Positions 1 through 6,875 of a stretch of 9,376 nucleotides of DNA are shown piece by piece; the first letter of the stretch is position 1; each line of letters opens with the position of its first letter. The stretch is from assembly GCA_045614925.1 (NCBI GenBank), contig JAZLDV010000039.1, positions 1 through 9,376 on the forward strand. The letters run 5' to 3'. The position numbers were made by a program, and so were the translations under genes. A model generated the notes under the pieces. It did no database searches, was not told the DNA's origin, and saw nothing but the letters and a program-made list of their open reading frames with translations. This stretch comes from JAZLDV01 sp045614925. Lineage in GTDB: Bacteria; Bacillota_I; Bacilli_A; Erysipelotrichales; Coprobacillaceae.

Positions 1-1
1 A

Positions 2-1036
2 GTAAGAATTAATTGCTTTAGACAATCAAAAGTTCCTGGTGAATTTATGCTTCAATTACGTGTTCCTGGAAACTTAATTGATGCAAAATATTTATCTGTA
101 ATTCAACATATCGCTCAAACTTGGGGAGATGGTTTATTCCATATCGGTACTCGTCAAACATTAAATGCGACTGGTATTAAATATGAAAACATCCCTGCAG
201 TTAATGAATATATTTCTGATTATATTCAAGAAGTAGAAGCTTTATCTAACGTAAATATGAACAAAATTGGTTTAGATGAAGTTGAATGGGATCCAAAATC
301 TGGTTACCCAACAATCGGTGCACGTAACTTAATGGCTTGTATCGGTAATAGACACTGTATCAAAGGTAACTGTGATACAACTGCATTATGTAGAAAAATT
401 GAACCATTAGTGTTCCCATCTCATTACCATATTAAATTAGCTGTTGCTGGATGTCCAAATGACTGTGCAAAAGCTAACTTCAATGACTTTGGTATCATGG
501 GTGTTTCTAGAATGACATATCATCCAGAAAGATGTATCGGATGTGGTGCTTGTGTTCATGCATGTGGACATCACGCTACTCGTGTATTAGAATTAAATAA
601 ACATGGTAAAGTAGATAAAGATACATGTTGCTGTGTTGGATGTGCTGAATGTGTTATCGCATGTCCTACTGGAGCTTGGACAAGATCAGAAGAAAAATTC
701 TATCGTGTAACAATCGGTGGACGTACTGGTAAAAAAGATCCAAGAGCAGGTAAATTATTCTTAAACTGGATTACTGAAAAACCATTATTACAAATGTTAG
801 GAAACTGGACTAGTTTCTCTGCATGGGTAATGGATAACAAACCACAATATTTACATGGTGGTCACTTAATCGATATGGCAGGTTACCACAAATTCAAAGA
901 AAAAATCTTAGAAGGTGTTGAATTAAATCCTGAATGCTTAGTTGCTGAAACAATCTACTGGGCTGAAAGTGAACAACGTGGAAATAGCCACTTAATTCCA
1001 TTAAAAGATCATCCAGTTGCTGGACCTAGAGGTTAA
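2..1036 (+). CDS. asrC: Anaerobic sulfite reductase subunit C (5'-partial)
   Basis: This is the siroheme/[4Fe-4S] catalytic subunit of assimilatory-type anaerobic sulfite reductase, which reduces sulfite to sulfide in the cytoplasm, normally with AsrA and AsrB. The frame is open to the left edge, so the ATG at 47 is internal; 344 residues are visible, and family comparison suggests only about ten N-terminal residues are missing. Numbering from the codon at position 2, the siroheme-cluster ligands are CX5C (C113, C119) and CX3C (C151, C155, in GCPNDCAKA). An inserted ferredoxin domain follows with two CX2CX2CX3C cluster motifs (C178/181/184/188 and C211/214/217/221). The RVPG and HIGTRQ segments match the sulfite/nitrite reductase half-domain. 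Codon use differs from the genes downstream, with more CGT, AAC and TTC, which suggests high expression. asrA and asrB are expected just upstream but are outside the window. The reading is firm at family level; a related dissimilatory-type reductase is the main alternative. Confidence 0.9.
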   Translation, partial: VRINCFRQSKVPGEFMLQLRVPGNLIDAKYLSVIQHIAQTWGDGLFHIGTRQTLNATGIKYENIPAVNEYISDYIQEVEALSNVNMNKIGLDEVEWDPKSGYPTIGARNLMACIGNRHCIKGNCDTTALCRKIEPLVFPSHYHIKLAVAGCPNDCAKANFNDFGIMGVSRMTYHPERCIGCGACVHACGHHATRVLELNKHGKVDKDTCCCVGCAECVIACPTGAWTRSEEKFYRVTIGGRTGKKDPRAGKLFLNWITEKPLLQMLGNWTSFSAWVMDNKPQYLHGGHLIDMAGYHKFKEKILEGVELNPECLVAETIYWAESEQRGNSHLIPLKDHPVAGPRG

Positions 1037-1043
1037 TATTAAC
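1032..1043. promoter_or_regulatory. 12-bp perfect palindrome at the asrC stop codon
   Basis: GTTAATATTAAC is a perfect dyad that overlaps the asrC stop codon (1034-1036) and lies 12 bases before the terminator hairpin. It could be an operator half-site arrangement, but no regulator family's consensus is clearly matched and no convincing -35/-10 pair was found around it. In AT-rich DNA a 12-bp palindrome can arise by chance, so the functional reading is weak. Confidence 0.25.
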
Positions 1044-1054
1044 TGATGATTATT

Positions 1055-1093
1055 AAGCTGCGTGTCACTAGGCATGCAGCTTTCTATTTTTTT
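1055..1093 (+). terminator. Intrinsic terminator or attenuator between asrC and hemA
   Basis: A 10-bp stem (1055-1064 paired with 1073-1082, one G-U wobble) with an 8-base loop is followed by a T-rich tract ending in seven Ts (1087-1093). This is the form of a Rho-independent terminator. The hemA ribosome binding site begins two bases after the T-run, so a promoter for hemA cannot fit between them. The hairpin probably ends most asrC transcripts while letting a fraction read through into the hem genes. Confidence 0.8.
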
Positions 1094-1094
1094 G

Positions 1095-1101
1095 AAAGGA
1101 G
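1095..1101 (+). promoter_or_regulatory. hemA ribosome binding site
   Basis: AAAGGAG lies 7 bases before the ATG at 1109. It decides the start: the earlier in-frame ATG at 1046 has no such site and would translate through the terminator hairpin into 21 residues unlike any HemA. Confidence 0.85.
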
Positions 1102-1108
1102 ATTTATT

Positions 1109-2341
1109 ATGAAATTTATTGTGACAGGTGTAAATCATGAAACGAAAAATCTAGATCAAAGAAAACATTTTCACTTTAGAGATAGTGATAAGCTTTCTTT
1201 TTCTACACAATTATTAGGTAAACATGTCCATCAGGTATTGGTCCTTTCAACATGCAATAGAAGTGAAGTTTATGCGATTTGCGATGATATTTTTGATGAA
1301 AATAATCTGAGAAAAGCATTCTTTTCTTATTTTCATCAAGAATGTGATCAAGGAAGAGTTTTAGTAGATGAAGCGGCTTTGTTACATCTTTTAGAAGTTG
1401 CATGTGGTCTTCAGTCTATGGTTATTGGAGAAGATCAGATTCTTCATCAGATTAAAGAGTCTTTATCTTGGACAATGCAGCAGCATTTTTCAGGTAAAGA
1501 ATTGAATTATATTTTTCAAAATGTGATTAAATTTGCAAAAGAAATGCGTTCATCTTATGCGATAAGTGAACATCCTTTATCAGTAAGTTATATTGGATAT
1601 CTGTTTTTAAAAGAATGTTTAAAAGAAAAAGATAAAGTTATGATTGCTGGGATTGGAGAAATGTCTCAATTAATGATAGAATATTTAAAAGATTATGAAA
1701 TTTATATTGTGAATAGAACATATGAAAAAGTAATTCCGTTTTTAAATGAAAAAACTCATTATGTTGATTTTGAAGATAGATATAAATATCTACATAAGGT
1801 TAATGCGGTAGTTAGTGCAACCGCATCTCCTCATACAATATTTAATAAAGATAAGCTAGATGAAAATCATCCTTTAGTCTTTTTAGATCTTGCAATGCCA
1901 AGAGATATAGATAGTGAAATAAAAAAAATGCATAATATGAGACTTGTCGACATGGATGATTTACAATTGATATCAGATACTCATCTTCAAAGAAGAAAAG
2001 AAATCTGTGAAATTATTAGACAGGAATGTTATAAACAGGTTGATGTAATGATTAAAGATCTGAAATTGATGAAAAGTGATACTTTGATTCAGCAATTACA
2101 AAAAAGATATATGGATTTATCTGATGAAACATATGAATTGCTAATTAGAAAATTAGATTTGAATTCAAAAGAACAATATATTTTAAAGAAAGTTTTAAAA
2201 ACTTCTTTTTTAAGACTGATGAAAGAGCCTGTTCAGGTTTTAAAGAATAAAGATATTGATGAAATGGAACAATATATTGAATTAGTAAGTACATTATTTG
2301 ATTTAAAGGAGAACAATGATGAAGATAGTTATAGCGAGTAG
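1109..2341 (+). CDS. hemA: Glutamyl-tRNA reductase
   Basis: HemA reduces glutamyl-tRNA(Glu) with NADPH to glutamate-1-semialdehyde, the committed step of C5-pathway tetrapyrrole synthesis. The 410 residues fit the family's usual length. The N-terminal catalytic domain has the LSTCNRSEVY motif with nucleophile Cys49 and the GLQSMVIGEDQIL motif (about 100-112). A Rossmann NADPH domain follows, with AGIGEM (180-185), VNRTYEKV (201-208), VVSATASPH (234-242) and DLAMPRDID (260-268). The helical C-terminal dimerisation region fills the remainder. The start is fixed by the AAAGGAG site and by the MKFIVTGVNHET N-terminus. The gene follows a terminator-like hairpin and opens the hem operon; its last 23 bases overlap hemC. 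HemA is typically the controlled step of the pathway. Its position behind an attenuator-like hairpin fits that, but the sequence alone does not prove regulation. Confidence 0.95.
   Translation: MKFIVTGVNHETKNLDQRKHFHFRDSDKLSFSTQLLGKHVHQVLVLSTCNRSEVYAICDDIFDENNLRKAFFSYFHQECDQGRVLVDEAALLHLLEVACGLQSMVIGEDQILHQIKESLSWTMQQHFSGKELNYIFQNVIKFAKEMRSSYAISEHPLSVSYIGYLFLKECLKEKDKVMIAGIGEMSQLMIEYLKDYEIYIVNRTYEKVIPFLNEKTHYVDFEDRYKYLHKVNAVVSATASPHTIFNKDKLDENHPLVFLDLAMPRDIDSEIKKMHNMRLVDMDDLQLISDTHLQRRKEICEIIRQECYKQVDVMIKDLKLMKSDTLIQQLQKRYMDLSDETYELLIRKLDLNSKEQYILKKVLKTSFLRLMKEPVQVLKNKDIDEMEQYIELVSTLFDLKENNDEDSYSE
2305..2311 (+). promoter_or_regulatory. hemC ribosome binding site with tandem ATG
   Basis: AAAGGAG is followed by two adjacent in-frame ATGs at 2316 and 2319. 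Spacing is 4 bases to the first and 7 to the second. The second matches the 7-base spacing seen at hemA and at cobA-hemD, so it is preferred; the difference is one methionine. Confidence 0.7.
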
Positions 2342-3215
2342 AGGTTCTAAACTTGCAGTGACACAAAGTGAAGAAGTCAAAGCAAGATTGGAAGAATATG
2401 ATTCTTCTTTAGAAGTGGAAATAAAGATTATTAATACTAAAGGAGATATGATTTTAGATAAACCTTTGAATAAAATAGGAGAAAAAGGGTTATTTACTAA
2501 AGAATTAGAAGAACAATTATTGGATGGAAGAGTTGATTTGGCTGTTCATTCGATGAAAGATATGCCTAGTGTTTTACCTGATGGATTAATGTTTGCAGGA
2601 ACATTAACACCTAGTGATCCTCATGATTGTTTAGTATTTAATGGGGATTATAAAAGTATTGATGAATTGCCTGAAGGGGCAATTATAGGGACTGGAAGTC
2701 CTAGAAGAAAATATCAGTTATTAAAATATAGACCTGATTTAAATATCGTAGGGATTAGAGGCAATGTACAGACACGTTTAAGAAAAATGGAAGAAGAAGG
2801 AATGCATGGAACAGTTCTTGCATGTGCTGGTTTAAAACGTCTAGGGATGGAATCAGTTATTGGACAAAGTCTTCCTTTTGAAATTATGACACCTGCCTGT
2901 GCTCAAGGTATTTTAGCATTAGAAGTAAAAACTAATTCTTGGCTACTTCCTATTTTAGAAAAGATTACAGATAAAAAAGCAACAAGAAGAATGGAATTAG
3001 AAAGATTATATCTTGAAACAATTGGTGGAAGCTGCCATGTTCCAATTGGAGCACATGTTGATTTTATTGAAGAAGGTATTGATTTTTATTGTATTTATGG
3101 TGATGAAGAAGGTCAATGTATTGAAAGACATCATGAGATTATACATGAAAATTTTGAAGAAAGAATTAAAGAAATTGCATTAATGATGAAAGACAAGGTG
3201 ATAAGTCATGGGTAA
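2319..3215 (+). CDS. hemC: Hydroxymethylbilane synthase (porphobilinogen deaminase)
   Basis: HemC joins four porphobilinogen molecules into the linear tetrapyrrole hydroxymethylbilane. The 298 residues are of normal length. Visible signatures are the N-terminal IASRGSKLAVTQ, the catalytic aspartate in HSMKDMPS (D81), the substrate-binding arginines in GSPRR (126-130) and RGNVQTRL (147-154), and TPACAQGILALE in domain 2. The dipyrromethane cofactor is attached at Cys239 in the GGSCHVPIG motif, where the commoner form is GGCQVPIG, so one residue is shifted relative to the textbook version. The gene overlaps the end of hemA by 23 bases and the start of the cobA-hemD fusion by 8 bases, which implies translational coupling. 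The product is unstable and needs HemD immediately; that activity is encoded next. Confidence 0.96.
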   Translation: MKIVIASRGSKLAVTQSEEVKARLEEYDSSLEVEIKIINTKGDMILDKPLNKIGEKGLFTKELEEQLLDGRVDLAVHSMKDMPSVLPDGLMFAGTLTPSDPHDCLVFNGDYKSIDELPEGAIIGTGSPRRKYQLLKYRPDLNIVGIRGNVQTRLRKMEEEGMHGTVLACAGLKRLGMESVIGQSLPFEIMTPACAQGILALEVKTNSWLLPILEKITDKKATRRMELERLYLETIGGSCHVPIGAHVDFIEEGIDFYCIYGDEEGQCIERHHEIIHENFEERIKEIALMMKDKVISHG

Positions 3216-4620
3216 AGTTTATCTGGTTGGTGCAGGATGCGGTGCTTTAGACTTATATACAGTTAAAGCAATGAAATGCATTAAAAAAGCAGATTGCTTA
3301 GTTTATGATCAGTTAGTAGATCATAGAATATTACAATATGTAAAAGATGATTGTGATTGCATATATGTAGGAAAACAAGCAAATAATCATGCGATGAAGC
3401 AAGATGATATTAATCAGTTATTAGTTGATAAATCAAAAGAATATGATTGTGTTGTCAGATTAAAAGGTGGAGATGTGTTTGTCTTTGGTAGAGGCGGAGA
3501 AGAAGCACAACTTTTATATGATAATCATGTTGATTTTGAAGTGGTTCCTGGGTTATCTTCTGTAACAGCTGGTTTAGCTTATGCAGGAGTACCAATTACA
3601 CATAGAGGAATGTCAGGTGGTTTTCAGGTTTATACAGGATCATTAAAACAAAATGAAGAACGTATTTTTGATTTTAAGACAATGTTAGATGATTATTGTA
3701 CATATGTATTTTTAATGAGTATGTCAAAATTATCTAAAATTATTCAAGGTTTTATAGAAGCAGGAAAAAATATAAATACACCTGTTGCGATTATTTCTCA
3801 TGCGTCTATGCCTACGCAAAGAGTTTTAACAGGAACATTGGAGTCTATTGTAGATAAATTTAATGATAATCCATTACCTAATCCTGGTATTATTGTCGTT
3901 GGTGAAGTTGTAAAGATGAGAGAAATATTAAATTTCTATGAAACAAAACCATTGTTTCATAAAAATTGTTTAGTGACAACTGTTGGTTATGATGATAGTT
4001 TATTTGAAAGATTAAATGATTTAGGGGCAAATGTATCTAATGTAATAACTGGTGATATTGAGTATTTGGATGCTCATATTCCTAAGTTAAAAGGTGTCCT
4101 TATTTTTACAAGTAAACATGGTGTTATTGGGTTTATGAATAATTTTAAAAAGCAGTATAAGGATTTAAGAGCGTTAAAGGATGTATTGATTGTAAGCATT
4201 GGGTCAAGAACAAATGATGTTTTAAACGAATATGGTTTAGATGCTGATTTTATACCTAGTGTGGCTGATAGTGATAATCTAAATGAAGAATTAAAAGATT
4301 ATATTCAAAATCAGCATGTTTATTTAGTTAAAGGTGATAATACAACAAATATTAAACATTATGATGAGTCATTTGTTGTTTACAGAAATAAGGAAGCTAT
4401 GATTCATAGTGATGTACAACATTATGATTATGGATTCTTTACATGTGCCTCATCAGTAAAAAGATTTAAAAAATATAATGAATCTACAATTGATACATTT
4501 GTATCAATTGGTAAGCATACATCAAAAGCAATTAGAGAATGTTATGGTGATGTAACGATATTAGAAACAGATAAAGCTATAAAAGAAAATATGATAGATA
4601 TTGTATTGAGAGGTGAATAA
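3208..4620 (+). CDS. cobA-hemD: Uroporphyrinogen-III C-methyltransferase / uroporphyrinogen-III synthase fusion
   Basis: This is a bifunctional protein of 470 residues. Residues 1-245 are a SUMT (CobA) domain that methylates uroporphyrinogen III twice with S-adenosylmethionine to give precorrin-2. Motifs are VYLVGAGCGALDL (4-16), RLKGGDVFVFGRGGEE (84-99), VPGLSSVTAG (113-122), THRGMSGGF (131-139) and NPGIIVVGEVV (225-235). Residues 250-470 are a HemD domain that cyclises hydroxymethylbilane: IFTSKHGVIGF (299-309), SIGSRTNDVLNEYG (330-343), FTCASSVKRF (411-420) and IGKHTSKAIRECYG (434-447). HemD is poorly conserved in general, so that half is called on pattern and on the fused context, an arrangement known in Firmicutes. 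AAGGTG at 3195-3200, 7 bases before the ATG, supports the start. Fusion of the two steps channels uroporphyrinogen III toward siroheme or cobalamin. Several SUMT consensus positions differ: GAGPGD is GAGCGA and GGDPF is GGDVF. Confidence 0.93.
   Translation: MGKVYLVGAGCGALDLYTVKAMKCIKKADCLVYDQLVDHRILQYVKDDCDCIYVGKQANNHAMKQDDINQLLVDKSKEYDCVVRLKGGDVFVFGRGGEEAQLLYDNHVDFEVVPGLSSVTAGLAYAGVPITHRGMSGGFQVYTGSLKQNEERIFDFKTMLDDYCTYVFLMSMSKLSKIIQGFIEAGKNINTPVAIISHASMPTQRVLTGTLESIVDKFNDNPLPNPGIIVVGEVVKMREILNFYETKPLFHKNCLVTTVGYDDSLFERLNDLGANVSNVITGDIEYLDAHIPKLKGVLIFTSKHGVIGFMNNFKKQYKDLRALKDVLIVSIGSRTNDVLNEYGLDADFIPSVADSDNLNEELKDYIQNQHVYLVKGDNTTNIKHYDESFVVYRNKEAMIHSDVQHYDYGFFTCASSVKRFKKYNESTIDTFVSIGKHTSKAIRECYGDVTILETDKAIKENMIDIVLRGE
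4611..4616 (+). promoter_or_regulatory. hemB ribosome binding site
   Basis: AGGTGA sits 5 bases before the ATG at 4622. The alternative in-frame GTG at 4613 lies inside this site and has no good Shine-Dalgarno sequence of its own, so the ATG is chosen. Confidence 0.7.
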
Positions 4621-4621
4621 G

Positions 4622-5587
4622 ATGTTTTTTAGAGGGAGAAGATTAAGAAAGAATAGTACAATTCGTTCTATGGTTAAAGAAACTAGATTACATAAAGAGG
4701 ATTTGATTTATCCTATTTTTGTTGTGGATGGTGAAAATATAAAAAAAGAAATTAGTTCTTTACCAGGGAATTATCATTATTCAATTGATCGCTTACATGA
4801 AGTTGTTGAAGAGATGAATGAATGTGGAGTTGTATCATGTATATTATTTGGAGTGCCTGATCATAAAGATTGCCTAGGTAGTGGAGCTTATGATGATAAT
4901 GGATTAGTTCAACAGGCAACAAGAATGATTAAAAGCTTAGATCCATCTATTTATGTTATTGGTGATGTATGTATGTGTGAATATACAGATCATGGTCACT
5001 GTGGTATTTTACAGGATGATGGAGATGTTAATAATGATGAGACATTAAATTATTTATCAAAGATTGCAGTGAGTTATGCACGTGCTGGAATTGATATGGT
5101 TGCTCCTAGTGATATGATGGATGGAAGAATTTTAATGATGAGAGATGCATTAGATGAAGCAGGGTTTGAAACATTGCCTATTATGGCATATAGTGCTAAA
5201 TTTGCATCATCATATTATGGTCCTTTTAGAGAAGCAGCACAATCTGCTCCAAGTTTTGGAGACCGTAAAACATATCAGATGGATTATGCAAATGGAAATG
5301 AAGCTATGAGAGAAATTGAAGCAGATATTGCAGAAGGTGCTGATATTATTATGGTTAAACCAGCATTGGCTTATTTAGATATTATTAAAGAGGCATCTTT
5401 AAATTATAATATGCCTATGTGTGCATATCAGGTAAGTGGAGAATATGCAATGCTTAAAATGGCAGTGGAACAAGGTTTAATGAATGAAGATGTAATTTAT
5501 GAATCATTAATTGCGATTAAAAGAGCGGGTGCTCAGTTAATTATTACTTATTTTGCTTTAGACATTGCAAGAAAGTTAGGTGCGTAA
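4622..5587 (+). CDS. hemB: Porphobilinogen synthase (5-aminolevulinate dehydratase), zinc type
   Basis: HemB condenses two 5-aminolevulinate molecules into porphobilinogen. The 321 residues match the family length. The MFFRGRRLRKN N-terminus is typical and supports the ATG at 4622. A catalytic zinc site is present as DVCMCEYTDHGHCG, with C117, C119 and C127, so this is the cysteine-rich zinc-dependent form and not the aspartate-rich magnesium form. The two Schiff-base lysines are K193 in YSAKFASSYYGPF and K246 in IMVKPALAYLD. The MVAPSDMMDGRI motif (159-170) is also intact. It starts one base after the cobA-hemD stop codon and ends just before hemL, so it is inside the operon. Nothing suggests truncation or frameshift. 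Confidence 0.96.
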   Translation: MFFRGRRLRKNSTIRSMVKETRLHKEDLIYPIFVVDGENIKKEISSLPGNYHYSIDRLHEVVEEMNECGVVSCILFGVPDHKDCLGSGAYDDNGLVQQATRMIKSLDPSIYVIGDVCMCEYTDHGHCGILQDDGDVNNDETLNYLSKIAVSYARAGIDMVAPSDMMDGRILMMRDALDEAGFETLPIMAYSAKFASSYYGPFREAAQSAPSFGDRKTYQMDYANGNEAMREIEADIAEGADIIMVKPALAYLDIIKEASLNYNMPMCAYQVSGEYAMLKMAVEQGLMNEDVIYESLIAIKRAGAQLIITYFALDIARKLGA

Positions 5588-5588
5588 T

Positions 5589-6875
5589 ATGAATCAGTCA
5601 GAAAAATTATTTAATGAAGCATGTATTTATATTCCTGGAGGAGTGAATTCTCCTGTAAGAGCATTTCGTAATGTTGATATGACACCTATTTTTGTTAAAA
5701 AAGGAAAAGGAAGTCATGTTTTTGATGAAGATGGTAATGAATATATTGATTATATTGGTTCGTGGGGACCACTTATTTTAGGACATAGTAATGAAATATT
5801 AACACATAATATTCAAGAAGAATTTGAAAATGGAACAAGTTTTGGTTTACCAACAAAAAAAGAAATTGATTTAGCTAAAATTATGGTTGATGCATATCCT
5901 GGTATGGAAATGGTACGTATGGTTAATTCTGGTACTGAAGCAACAATGAGTGCTATTAGAGTTGCTAGAGGATATACAAATAGAGATAAGATTATTAAAT
6001 TCGAAGGAAATTATCATGGTCATAGTGATTGTTTATTAGTTCAATCAGGATCAGGTGCTTTAACATTTCAGACGCCAACGAGTCCAGGAGTTCCTAATGA
6101 TTTAATTAGAAATACAGTTGTATGTGATTATAATGATTTAGAGTCAGTTAATAAAGCAATTGAATTATATAAAGATGAAATAGCATGTATTATTTTAGAA
6201 CCTGTTGCTTGTAATATGGGATTAGTAGAAGCATCAAAAGAATTTATTGTTGGACTTAGAAAATTATGTAATGAACATGGTATTGTATTAATTTTTGATG
6301 AAGTTATTTCAGGCTTCAGATTATCTTATGAAGGTGCAGCAGGATATTTTGGTGTTATGCCAGATATGGCGTGTTTTGGTAAGATTATTGGAGGAGGGCT
6401 TCCTGTAGGAGCATATGGAGGACGAAGAGAAATTATGGAAATGGTCTCTCCTAGTGGTCCAGTTTATCAGGCAGGAACGTTATCAGGTAATCCTCTTGCT
6501 ATGACTATGGGGATTAGACAGTTATCTTATTTAAGAGATCATAAAGAAGTTTATGATTATATTAATGATTATGCATTGAGATTAAAAAAAGGAATGGAAG
6601 ATATTATTGAAAAATATGACCTTCCTTGTCATGTTCAATGTTGTGGAAGCTTATTGACTTTATTTTTTAGAAAAGAAGAAATTAAAACATATAATGATGT
6701 GTTAGATTGTGATTTAAAAGCATTTACTCGTTATTATAAGAAAATGGTTGAACAAGGTGTTATATTAGCTCCTAGTCAGTTTGAAGGTATTTTTATAAGT
6801 TATAGTCATACACAAGAAGATTTAGATCATACTTTAAAAGCAATGGATATTGCTTTAAAGGATTGTTTTGAATGA
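5589..6875 (+). CDS. hemL: Glutamate-1-semialdehyde 2,1-aminomutase
   Basis: HemL is a PLP enzyme that moves the amino group of glutamate-1-semialdehyde, the HemA product, to give 5-aminolevulinate. The 428 residues are of standard length. Motifs are IPGGVNSPVRAF (15-26), NSGTEATMSAIRVARG (113-128), GNYHGHSD (140-147), the PLP-nitrogen aspartate D237 in IFDEVISGFR, and the PLP lysine K265 in FGKIIGGGLPVGA. The ATG at 5589 is chosen because AGGTG (5578-5582) lies 6 bases upstream and the MNQSEKLF start fits the family; an in-frame GTG at 5580 lies inside that site. It starts 1 base after the hemB stop and ends in an ATGA overlap with the next gene. HemL being last of the core pathway genes is common in Firmicute hem operons. 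Confidence 0.96.
   Translation: MNQSEKLFNEACIYIPGGVNSPVRAFRNVDMTPIFVKKGKGSHVFDEDGNEYIDYIGSWGPLILGHSNEILTHNIQEEFENGTSFGLPTKKEIDLAKIMVDAYPGMEMVRMVNSGTEATMSAIRVARGYTNRDKIIKFEGNYHGHSDCLLVQSGSGALTFQTPTSPGVPNDLIRNTVVCDYNDLESVNKAIELYKDEIACIILEPVACNMGLVEASKEFIVGLRKLCNEHGIVLIFDEVISGFRLSYEGAAGYFGVMPDMACFGKIIGGGLPVGAYGGRREIMEMVSPSGPVYQAGTLSGNPLAMTMGIRQLSYLRDHKEVYDYINDYALRLKKGMEDIIEKYDLPCHVQCCGSLLTLFFRKEEIKTYNDVLDCDLKAFTRYYKKMVEQGVILAPSQFEGIFISYSHTQEDLDHTLKAMDIALKDCFE

Noticed and set aside
1046..1108. Upstream in-frame extension of hemA from the ATG at 1046
   Set aside because: It would be translated from the terminator hairpin, lacks a ribosome binding site, and adds residues absent from HemA proteins; the ATG at 1109 has AAAGGAG at ideal spacing.
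1037..1108. Riboswitch (for example cobalamin type) or T-box leader before hemA
   Set aside because: Only 72 bases separate asrC from hemA and most are taken by a simple terminator hairpin; there is no room for an aptamer and no recognisable conserved element.
1203..1403. Minus-strand open frame of 66 codons opposite hemA
   Set aside because: It lies wholly inside the conserved catalytic part of hemA, has no family resemblance and no clear ribosome binding site; a chance antisense frame.
2185..2210. AT-rich hairpin followed by Ts near the end of hemA
   Set aside because: The stem is almost all A-T pairs with a bulge, lies inside coding sequence rich in lysine and leucine codons, and would be too weak to terminate transcription.
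2145..2366. Minus-strand open frame of 73 codons over the hemA-hemC junction
   Set aside because: It is antisense to the hemA C-terminus and hemC start, with low-complexity composition and no recognisable domain.
4613..4621. GTG start for hemB
   Set aside because: The GTG is part of the ribosome binding site serving the ATG at 4622, and HemB proteins start like MFFRGRRLRKN.
5580..5588. GTG start for hemL
   Set aside because: The GTG lies within the AGGTG ribosome binding site of the ATG at 5589, and the extra residues add nothing seen in HemL.
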